From Parasulfitobacter algicola (GTDB lineage Bacteria; Pseudomonadota; Alphaproteobacteria; Rhodobacterales; Rhodobacteraceae), in assembly GCF_013315265.1 (NCBI RefSeq), contig NZ_JABUFE010000002.1, positions 124,001 to 188,000 on the forward strand: a stretch of 64,000 bases of DNA. The letters are read 5' to 3'. A program made the translations under genes and the position numbers. The notes beneath the pieces were generated by a model. It was not told the DNA's origin. It worked only from the letters and a program-made list of their open reading frames with translations, and did not search any database. The first letter of the stretch is position 1, and every line of letters begins with the position of its first letter. This document shows, piece after piece, positions 57,400 through 63,285 of the stretch.

Positions 57400-57467
57400 C
57401 GGCTAAGGAGAAGGAGCAGGCCAAGTGCCGCTGCGGCGCGGTTGGCGATATGTGGTGTGCTCAACAT
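57393..57467 (-). CDS. leuL: Leucine leader peptide
   Basis: A 24-codon ORF ending 77 bp before leuA. Residues 17-21 are LLLLL, encoded by CTG CTC CTT CTC CTT, immediately before the overlapping hairpins. This is the classical layout of a leu operon attenuator leader, whose translation rate reports leucyl-tRNA charging. No clear Shine-Dalgarno precedes the ATG; a TATAGT box ends only 7 nt before it, so the transcript may begin at or next to the start codon (leaderless), as is known for trpL in Sinorhizobium meliloti. The peptide itself probably has no function. Confidence 0.75.
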   Translation of the reverse strand: MLSTPHIANRAAAALGLLLLLSRP

Positions 57468-57474
57468 GCGCGGC

Positions 57475-57480
57475 ACTATA
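57475..57480 (-). promoter_or_regulatory. Candidate -10 box for the leuL-leuA transcript
   Basis: On the - strand TATAGT occupies these bases, 5 of 6 matches to TATAAT, and the leuL ATG starts 7 nt downstream. A weak TTTTCA-like -35 lies about 16 nt upstream. The placement predicts a transcript starting within one or two bases of the ATG. Confidence 0.45.
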
Positions 57481-57540
57481 CCGCGGTTTTTACAAATGAA
57501 AAGCTGGTTTTCGCAACCGATACATCTATGTGCCTTTGAC

Positions 57541-58206
57541 ATGGAAAAGGCATTGATTATCGGCAGCAGCGGCGGGATCGGGCGGGCTTTGGTGGCAGCA
57601 CTTGAGACGCGGGGCGTTGCCGTCACGGGTTTATCGCGGTCCGGCGATGGGCTGGATGTGACGGATGAGGCATCGGTTGAGGCGGCCCTGGGCTTGCTGA
57701 CCGGGCCATATGATCTGATATTCGTGGTGACCGGCGCGTTGGAGATTGACGGGGCCGAGCCGGAAAAGACGATCAAGGCGCTGAGCGCGCAGGCGATGAT
57801 GGATCAGTTTCGGTTGAATGCTGTGGGTCCTGCGCTGGTGATGAAGCATGGCCTTCGGTTGTTGCCACGCGACCGGCGGGCGGTGTTTGCGGCGATGTCG
57901 GCGCGTGTGGGCTCGATTGGTGATAATGCGATGGGGGGGTGGTATTCCTATCGTACCGCCAAGGCGGCGCTGAACCAGGTCATTCACACCGGCGCGATTG
58001 AGCTGGCGCGCACGCACAAGCAGGCGATTTGTGTCACGATGCACCCCGGCACTGTGGCGACGAAGTTTACCGAAAAATATGCGGGTAGGCACAAGACTGT
58101 TCCGCCGGAAGAAGCGGCGCAGAACCTGTTGCGGGTACTGGACGGGCTGACGACGGATCAGACCGGCGGGTTCTTTGACTGGGCGGGAAAAGAGGTGCCG
58201 TGGTGA
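57541..58206 (+). CDS. SDR-family oxidoreductase (CsgA/C-factor-like)
   Basis: Short SDR of 221 residues. The NAD-binding loop IIGSSGGIGRALV starts at residue 5, the catalytic Ser lies in AMSARVGSIGDN, and YSYRTAKAALN supplies the Tyr-Lys pair. The short form with VTMHPGTVATKF resembles C-factor-type SDRs. ATG at 57541 opens the Rossmann fold at once; the longer open frame upstream runs through the leu leader region and is not coding. Its stop overlaps the GTG start of the photolyase-like gene (GTGA), so the two are coupled. The pairing of such an SDR with a cryptochrome-like gene is common in this group. Confidence 0.85.
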   Translation: MEKALIIGSSGGIGRALVAALETRGVAVTGLSRSGDGLDVTDEASVEAALGLLTGPYDLIFVVTGALEIDGAEPEKTIKALSAQAMMDQFRLNAVGPALVMKHGLRLLPRDRRAVFAAMSARVGSIGDNAMGGWYSYRTAKAALNQVIHTGAIELARTHKQAICVTMHPGTVATKFTEKYAGRHKTVPPEEAAQNLLRVLDGLTTDQTGGFFDWAGKEVPW

Positions 58207-59729
58207 CGCGGTTGGTTCTGGTTCTGGGCGATCAGCTGTCGACCGATATCGCGGCGCTGCGCGAGGCGGATAAGGGCTCGGATGTCGTCGTCATGGCCGA
58301 GGTGATGGATGAGGCCAGCTATGTGCGCCACCATCCTAAAAAGATCGCCTTTCTATTCGCCGCCATGCGCAAATTTGCGGCACGGCTGCGCGATGACGGC
58401 TGGCAGGTGGCCTATAGCCGGTTGGATGACGAGGGTAACAGCCAGTCGATCCCCGGCGAATTGCTGCGCCGGGCCGATGAATTCGACGCCAAGGAAGTGC
58501 TGGCGACCGAGCCGGGCGAATGGCGGCTGATCTCGGCCCTTGAGGATATGCCGATCCCGGTGCACCAGTTTCAGGACACGCGGTTCATCGCCTCGCATAA
58601 GGAGTTTGAGGACTGGGCCGACGGGCGCAAGCAGTTGCGGATGGAGTATTTTTACCGCGACATGCGCCGCAAGACGGGTCTGTTGATGGATGGCGACAAG
58701 CCCGAGGGCGGCAAGTGGAACTATGACCACGACAACCGCAAACCCGCCCCGGATGAGGTTGATTTTGGCGGTCCGATGCAGTTCACGCCCGACGACACGG
58801 TCGAACAGGTTCTGGACCTTGTCGAGGCGCGCTTTGGCAATTCTTTCGGCGACCTGCGCCCGTTCTGGTTTGCCACCGATCAGGGGCAGGCGCGGCGGCA
58901 ACTGACCCATTTCATCAAAAACGCTCTGCCCAAGTTTGGCGATTTTCAGGATGCGATGATGAACGACAACCGGTTCCTGTATCACGGGCTGATCTCGTTT
59001 TACCTGAACGCGGGGCTGCTGGACCCGCTTGAGGTCTGCCGGGCTGCGGAAGAGGCCTATCAGGCGGGCGATGCGCCGATCAACGCGGTCGAAGGGTTCA
59101 TTCGCCAGATCATCGGCTGGCGCGAGTACATCCGCGGTATCTATTTTCTGGAAGGCCCCGACTACCCGCGCCGCAACGCACTGAACCACCAGCGCGGCTT
59201 GCCAGATTTCTATTGGGGGGCCGAAACCCGGATGAACTGCATCGCCAAGGCCGTGGAACAGACGCGGGAGGAGGCCTATGCCCACCACATCCAGCGCCTG
59301 ATGGTGACGGGGAATTTCGCACTGCTGGCGGGGATCAACCCGACCGAGGTCCACGAATGGTATCTGGCCGTCTACGCCGACGCCTATGAATGGGTCGAGG
59401 CGCCGAACACCGTGGGGATGAGCCAGTTTGCCGACGGGGGGATCGTCGCGTCAAAGCCCTATGTGTCCAGCGGGGCCTATATCAACAGGATGTCGGATTA
59501 CTGCAAGTCGTGCCACTATTCAGTCAGTGCCAAAACGGGGGAAAAGGCATGCCCCTTCAACCTGCTCTACTGGAACTTCCTGAACCGCCACCGTGACCGG
59601 TTCGAAAACAACCCCCGCATGGGCCAGATGTACCGCACCTGGGACCGAATGGATGAAGACCGCCGCGAAACGGTATTGGCCGAAGGGGATGCGTTTTTGC
59701 ACAAACTGAACGGGTCGGAAGTTGTTTGA
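58203..59729 (+). CDS. Iron-sulfur bacterial cryptochrome/(6-4) photolyase (FeS-BCP, CryB/PhrB type)
   Basis: Flavoprotein of 508 residues from the deoxyribodipyrimidine photolyase-related family, which repairs (6-4) lesions or acts as a light sensor (PhrB of Agrobacterium, CryB of Rhodobacter sphaeroides). The N-terminal antenna domain opens VTRLVLVLGDQLS. The four cysteines that hold the 4Fe-4S cluster are visible: one in TRMNCIAKAVE (about 345), two in YCKSCHYS (about 435) and one in EKACPFNLLYW. FAD-binding residues are in the NLLYWNFLNRHRDRF tract. The start is GTG at 58203 (overlapping the SDR stop as GTGA) or GTG at 58200; GAGG lies upstream. A 226-bp near-copy of part of this gene lies at 60994-61219. 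Confidence 0.92.
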   Translation: MTRLVLVLGDQLSTDIAALREADKGSDVVVMAEVMDEASYVRHHPKKIAFLFAAMRKFAARLRDDGWQVAYSRLDDEGNSQSIPGELLRRADEFDAKEVLATEPGEWRLISALEDMPIPVHQFQDTRFIASHKEFEDWADGRKQLRMEYFYRDMRRKTGLLMDGDKPEGGKWNYDHDNRKPAPDEVDFGGPMQFTPDDTVEQVLDLVEARFGNSFGDLRPFWFATDQGQARRQLTHFIKNALPKFGDFQDAMMNDNRFLYHGLISFYLNAGLLDPLEVCRAAEEAYQAGDAPINAVEGFIRQIIGWREYIRGIYFLEGPDYPRRNALNHQRGLPDFYWGAETRMNCIAKAVEQTREEAYAHHIQRLMVTGNFALLAGINPTEVHEWYLAVYADAYEWVEAPNTVGMSQFADGGIVASKPYVSSGAYINRMSDYCKSCHYSVSAKTGEKACPFNLLYWNFLNRHRDRFENNPRMGQMYRTWDRMDEDRRETVLAEGDAFLHKLNGSEVV

Positions 59730-59762
59730 GACGCTAAAGAAATGTCTTACAACTGGCATGTC

Positions 59763-59788
59763 AAAAAGTTGACAGCTGTCAACTTTTT
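59763..59788. terminator. 26-bp perfect palindrome after the photolyase gene
   Basis: Half-site AAAAAGTTGACAG followed directly by its exact complement CTGTCAACTTTTT. Read in either direction it gives a stem with A-run upstream and U-run downstream, so it can act as a bidirectional terminator 33 bp after the stop. A protein operator is also possible because the arms meet without a loop. Confidence 0.65.
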
Positions 59789-59946
59789 ATGTTTTTTAAT
59801 CAGTTGGTTATATTAGTTATTAGAGTGTTAATTGTGGATCTGCTTTAAACTGCTGGCAGAAACCGCGGGTGTGTCTAACCTTCCTTGTTTTTACCATCTT
59901 TAATGCATACATAAATCTTGGAAAAAATTAAAACAGGTTAGATTTT

Positions 59947-60831
59947 ATGAGGCCCACTGCGTTTTTCACAATACTGACTACAAGTTTTGCCATACTGTCT
60001 GCGATCCCTGGCTGGTCACAAGAGACAGCGCAGCTTGTGACCGAAGGCCAGCCGAATTTTGTTTATGGCCAGTTTGAATTGATCACAAATTATCCAGAGT
60101 GTTCGGCACCCCACCAGACCGCCTATCGGGTGCCCATTATTGCCAATGACATCAACTATATGATTTATGACGAGAATTCGAATATCAAGGCTGTTGTCGA
60201 GAACGGTATTGTTACACTAACCCGCCCCGTTTGCTATACAACCGTTCGGCGCGGAGTTGAAAGCACACACACCCCACTCGACTGCGGGCAAAAGGTCGAA
60301 GAGCGTCTGGTTGAGCAAATTGAAAAGCTTGATATGTCGATTTCAATGCAAGGCGAAGTAACGATTTGTCTGTCACCTATGGAATTTCAACTGACCGAAA
60401 GTACATGGAAGGTAACTGTCGATAGCTCTGAAGGACAGCGCGTCTTTTCGGCCTTAGATAAAGGTAGCATAGGGGCCCAGAATGTACCTATCGCTTCCTT
60501 GGGTGATGAGGGGTCGGCGATATTATTTAAACATCTGCAAAACTGGTATTGGCGCGATATTTTTGAAAATCCAGCAGTCGAACTGATGTTAGACGCGATG
60601 CAAACAGACCTTAACATGATACAAGCCACCCTTGGCTGTTTTCCGATCAACACAGAGTTTGATGAGCTTGATGGGCTTTTTCTTGGATCAGTTGCTTATG
60701 TTGGGATTGTGAATGATGAACGGCAAACATGTTCTGGGAAACATTGCCAAACAATTAATAGATTAAATGGGCTAAGAGGCCAACTTCAAGCCGCTTATGA
60801 GAAGCAGAAAATCTGTCCGATAGAGAAATAA
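59947..60831 (+). CDS. Secreted Cys-rich hypothetical protein
   Basis: Predicted exported protein of 294 residues with a signal peptide ending near PGWSQ (about residue 25). The mature part contains eight cysteines (YPECSAPHQ, RPVCYTTV, LDCGQKV, VTICLSP, LGCFPIN, QTCSGKHC, KICPIEK), suggesting disulfides. No catalytic motif or repeat is visible and I do not recognise the family. Its DNA is AT-richer than the photolyase gene. It sits alone in a low-GC segment between the palindrome at 59763 and the first repeat border at 60927-60992, so it looks like an acquired single-gene cassette. No strong ribosome site precedes the ATG (AACAGG about 9 nt upstream). Confidence 0.65.
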   Translation: MRPTAFFTILTTSFAILSAIPGWSQETAQLVTEGQPNFVYGQFELITNYPECSAPHQTAYRVPIIANDINYMIYDENSNIKAVVENGIVTLTRPVCYTTVRRGVESTHTPLDCGQKVEERLVEQIEKLDMSISMQGEVTICLSPMEFQLTESTWKVTVDSSEGQRVFSALDKGSIGAQNVPIASLGDEGSAILFKHLQNWYWRDIFENPAVELMLDAMQTDLNMIQATLGCFPINTEFDELDGLFLGSVAYVGIVNDERQTCSGKHCQTINRLNGLRGQLQAAYEKQKICPIEK

Positions 60832-60926
60832 TTTAACACCGATCAAGCCCCCTGTTGAGACTAATATAATAAATGACCAGATGGTTCTAAGCATATTTAT
60901 TCAAGTGAACCTTATCAAAACAATAC

Positions 60927-60952
60927 GGGTGCATTTTATTAGAAATGCGCCC
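60927..60952. terminator. Hairpin inside border repeat copy 1
   Basis: GGGTGCATTT pairs with AAATGCGCCC (one G-U wobble) around a 6-nt loop, 95 bp after the hypothetical gene. The related hairpin in repeat copy 2 is at 62514-62539. It could end transcription; no strong U-run follows. Confidence 0.45.
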
Positions 60953-60992
60953 GATTTCAGATAAAGAACCGGATCACATCAGCTGATAGCTG
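60939..60992. repeat. Border repeat copy 1 (contains MBL-gene 3' end)
   Basis: 54 bp matching 62526-62580 with about 49 of 55 aligned bases identical and one indel. Its right end, 60972-60992, is a 21-mer identical to the last codons and downstream bases of the MBL-fold gene at 63265-63285. The core ATCAGCTGAT is a perfect palindrome. The phrB fragment begins 2 bp after it. Confidence 0.85.
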
Positions 60993-60993
60993 T

Positions 60994-61219
60994 CGGGGAT
61001 CAACCCGACCGAGGTCCACGAATGGTATCTGGCCGTCTACGCCGACGCCTATGAATGGGTCGAGGCGCCGAACACCGTGGGGATGAGCCAGTTTGCCGAT
61101 GGGGGGATCGTCGCGTCAAAGCCCTATGTGTCCAGCGGGGCCTATATCAACAAGATGTCGGATTACTGCAAGTCGTGCCACTATTCAGTCAGCGCCAAAA
61201 CGGGGGAAAAGGCGTGCCC
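60994..61219 (+). pseudogene. Fragment of a photolyase-like gene (duplicate of 59329-59554)
   Basis: 226 bp aligning without gaps to the 3' part of the upstream photolyase-like gene, with four mismatches. Three mismatches are synonymous and one changes Arg to Lys (INRMSDY to INKMSDY). The fragment lacks both ends of the gene and cannot encode a working protein, though a short open frame with internal ATG survives. The pattern fits a piece of an allele from a related strain left by recombination, rather than a decaying copy of the local gene. Confidence 0.9.
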
Positions 61220-61241
61220 GTTTATTGGCACGTGACTTCGT

Positions 61242-61265
61242 AAAAGTCTGCTGTGCGGGACTTTT
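61242..61265. terminator. Terminator of the GyrB-like gene
   Basis: AAAAGTC and GACTTTT form a 7-bp stem with a 10-nt loop, 51 bp beyond the - strand stop at 61317. On the - strand the stem ends in TTTT. It separates the ATPase gene from the phrB fragment. Confidence 0.55.
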
Positions 61266-61316
61266 CTGCCGTTCATCAATCAATGTTCAACGTCCGCTTG
61301 CCCAAGAGCAGTGTCA

Positions 61317-62285
61317 TCAAGGCCCACGCAGTTTTGAAGCCAGTGCCTCAGAAAATGCTGCCTCTAGTGGTTCTTTAAGGGACGGAGCCCAGAGCTTGTT
61401 TCTTGTTGGCCCTGCAAATTCGGGTTGAAGCATAACAACGTGAACAAGGCTGACCTTGGGTTTCCAGTTGGCATTTTTGAGAGTTTTCATCAGTGCATCT
61501 TGGTGGGTTCCACCATCGGCTGTAAGGCTACCATTTACCCAGCTTTGCGATGTGAGCGCTTCAGAGCCTGAGCCCGCAAGCGCCAAATCGATTTGGAAGT
61601 CCGCGTATTCTTGACGATGCCAAAGAGTTGGTTGCTCGTCGCCGTCACAAAAGCTCTCCGCAAGGCTCATAAGGCCGCCCGCTGCGATGAAACTTGAGCC
61701 ATTGAATACAATCTCAAACCCAGGAAAGAGGTGTGACTTTTCGCGAAGGGTAGAACTCAGATACGATTGATCTGGCGGGCATCGGAAGATTTCTTGGTCC
61801 AAACGCAAAACCAGTCGGGTACCGCTGCTTTCTTTTGCATTTGTAACGTTTGGTTGTCCGATTGGATTTCCCGCTTCGTAGGCATGCGACCACGTACTTT
61901 GGCCGTCAGAAGATACCACCGTGAACTCTGAGCAAAGAGCGTTAACTACTGCCAAACCAACACCGTTGGATACGAGATGCACATGCGGTGCATGACCACT
62001 AGCCGTTGCCCCGAAGTGCGCATTCTCAAGAACATATTCTGCCTGCGAACCGTCACCGTTATAGGCACTCACATGAAAGGGCAGTCCTGGTCCGTCGTCC
62101 AAGATGGTCAACTCAAACCCATCAAGCTCGACCTCACACCGTGTTGCGGCGTTGGCCAAGAACTGGTCAAGAACGTTCGCTACCAATTCAAAAACGATAT
62201 GGTTAGCGCCACTCGCGTCGGTTACGTCTCCGATATACATACCGGGCCGTTTTCTTACCGCTTCTCTAAACGTCAGTATTTCCAT
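61317..62285 (-). CDS. Stand-alone GyrB/ParE-type ATPase with transducer domain, no TOPRIM
   Basis: Protein of 322 residues aligning by eye with the N-terminal 43-kDa part of GyrB. GHKL features are VRKRPGMYIG (residues 10-19), the catalytic Glu and Mg-binding Asn in VFELVANVLDQF, ILDDGPGLPF, VSNGVGLAVVNAL and the SGTRLVLRL strand. The transducer half has WVNGSLTADGGTHQDAL (GGTH as in GyrB) and the loop region GPTRNKLWAP, where GyrB has QTK. It stops at the natural end of that domain, without TOPRIM or tail. Differences from GyrB include a shorter N-terminal dimerisation arm, no Lys in the ATP lid position and Arg for the QTK Lys. Role unknown; it may be an ATP-driven clamp in defence or DNA handling. 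It has no good ribosome site and follows a 49-codon ORF. Confidence 0.8.
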   Translation of the reverse strand: MEILTFREAVRKRPGMYIGDVTDASGANHIVFELVANVLDQFLANAATRCEVELDGFELTILDDGPGLPFHVSAYNGDGSQAEYVLENAHFGATASGHAPHVHLVSNGVGLAVVNALCSEFTVVSSDGQSTWSHAYEAGNPIGQPNVTNAKESSGTRLVLRLDQEIFRCPPDQSYLSSTLREKSHLFPGFEIVFNGSSFIAAGGLMSLAESFCDGDEQPTLWHRQEYADFQIDLALAGSGSEALTSQSWVNGSLTADGGTHQDALMKTLKNANWKPKVSLVHVVMLQPEFAGPTRNKLWAPSLKEPLEAAFSEALASKLRGP

Positions 62286-62294
62286 GAGATTTTT

Positions 62295-62444
62295 TTACAC
62301 GCTTTGTCGGCCATACTCTAGTGATAGGATCGAAAAGCCGCCGTTCTCGCGCTTTGCAGCATTGGTCAACTTGGGCTCACTGCTGACATTGGTAGGCAGG
62401 TTATGCATTCGCATCAGTGCCAGTCGCACTTGACAGTTGTCCAC
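62295..62444 (-). CDS. Possible small ORF or gene remnant upstream of the GyrB-like gene
   Basis: A 49-codon frame starting GTG (internal ATGs at 62414 and 62408) and ending in TAA 9 bp before the ATPase ATG. GAGGGA lies about 11 nt before the GTG. The translation (…RMHNLPTNVSSEPKLTNAA… ENGGFSILSLEYGRQSV) has ordinary protein-like composition without low complexity. It could be a small partner of the ATPase or the 3' stump of a lost gene. An upstream in-frame TAA rules out a longer version here. Confidence 0.35.
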   Translation of the reverse strand: MDNCQVRLALMRMHNLPTNVSSEPKLTNAAKRENGGFSILSLEYGRQSV

Positions 62445-62525
62445 ATAAGAAAGTCCCTCATTTTAGACATATTATCTTTACCAAAAGTCAACTCTTGGTC
62501 GTTGATTGAGTCAGGACGCATCCCC

Positions 62526-62580
62526 TTAGAAATGCGCCCAGTTTTTAGATAAAGAATCGGATCACATCAGCTGATAGCTG
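62526..62580. repeat. Border repeat copy 2 (contains MBL-gene 3' end)
   Basis: 55 bp matching copy 1 at 60939-60992, again ending in the 21-mer (62560-62580) identical to the MBL-gene 3' end, plus two further matching bases (AC) into the MBL coding sequence. A hairpin GGACGCAT/ATGCGCCC (62514-62539) overlaps its left end. The amidase gene follows at 62693. The rest of 62286-62692 has no other recognised element. Confidence 0.85.
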
Positions 62581-62692
62581 ACTCGGAAAACCTTCACCGC
62601 AGGCGCAGCAAGAAATAGTTATGAAGCGGTTTGTATAACAGACCGGAAATAGGTAAATTTTCATAGATTTAGCTTTTCAGGATTATCAAAAC

Positions 62693-63220
62693 ATGTGGAA
62701 ACGGCGAAGCATTCTGATCGGGGGACTTAGTGTTGCCGCAACCGCAGGCGTTTCATTGGGGCTGATATCGCGCTGGCAATATCTGGTGATCCATCACAGC
62801 GCCGGGCGTTTCGGGGATGAGGCAGCACTGAAAGATATCCACCGACAACGCCAACCCAACGACCCAATTGACATGGTGCCATATCATTTCCTGATCGGAA
62901 ACGGGAACGGTATTGGTCTGGGGAAAGTTGTTGAAACTGAACGTTGGAAACGGGGGGTTTGGGGCGCGCATATGTCGTCAAACAACCTTGATCGTAATGT
63001 GCGGGGCATCGGCGTATGTCTAATCGGAAACTTTCATATTGGCAAACTGGACGATACGCAGTTCAACGCGGCCGTAATGTTGTGTCGGACTCTGATGCAA
63101 GAACATGATATCATACTTGAAAACGTCAGCCTTCATGGCGATACGCGTGGTGAAGCCTCGCTTTGTCCAGGTCAGCATTTTCCTAAAGATCACTTTTTCC
63201 AAGCCCTGAAAATGGCTTAG
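62693..63220 (+). CDS. Membrane-anchored N-acetylmuramoyl-L-alanine amidase-family protein
   Basis: Protein of 175 residues. The N-terminus is a basic start (WKRRS) followed by a hydrophobic segment (ILIGGLSVAATAGVSLGLI), either an uncleaved anchor or a signal peptide; it is not a full twin-arginine motif. The rest is a minimal Amidase_2/PGRP-like zinc fold: the first ligand is in LVIHHSAG (about residue 28), the second in VSLHGDTRG and the third Cys in SLCPGQHFP. YHFLIGNGNGIGLGKV is the usual central strand pair. There is no wall-binding domain. It is unlike the amidase at 10 kb in anchor and length. It sits between border repeat 2 and the MBL-gene end, as a single-gene cassette. Confidence 0.85.
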   Translation: MWKRRSILIGGLSVAATAGVSLGLISRWQYLVIHHSAGRFGDEAALKDIHRQRQPNDPIDMVPYHFLIGNGNGIGLGKVVETERWKRGVWGAHMSSNNLDRNVRGIGVCLIGNFHIGKLDDTQFNAAVMLCRTLMQEHDIILENVSLHGDTRGEASLCPGQHFPKDHFFQALKMA

Positions 63221-63264
63221 AGTTTGCGACGCGCGAACGCATCGCAATGTTTTTCAAAATAACA

Positions 63265-63285
63265 GATCACATCAGCTGATAGCTG
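63265..63285. repeat. Border repeat core at the genuine MBL-gene 3' end
   Basis: The 21-mer GATCACATCAGCTGATAGCTG in its native place: on the - strand it encodes the last residues (SYQLM) and stop of the MBL-fold protein. Identical copies are at 60972-60992 and 62560-62580. The ancestral downstream neighbour is probably the photolyase gene, now 3.5 kb away. Confidence 0.85.

Noticed and set aside
57393-57776. 127-codon open frame on the - strand through the SDR gene and leu leader
   Set aside because: Only its last 24 codons form the leader peptide; the rest is antisense to the SDR coding sequence and has no start signal.
58353-59354. 333-codon - strand open frame inside the photolyase-like gene
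   Set aside because: Antisense shadow of a high-GC gene with clear motifs on the + strand; composition is not protein-like.
61055-61243. Short ORF with ATG inside the phrB fragment
   Set aside because: It is out of frame with the photolyase reading frame and mirrors an equally spurious frame in the intact gene (59390-59596).
61317-62285. Reading the GyrB-like gene as a broken gyrB
   Set aside because: The protein ends at a natural domain limit, is not followed by TOPRIM-coding remnants in any frame that I can see, and differs from GyrB at functional residues.
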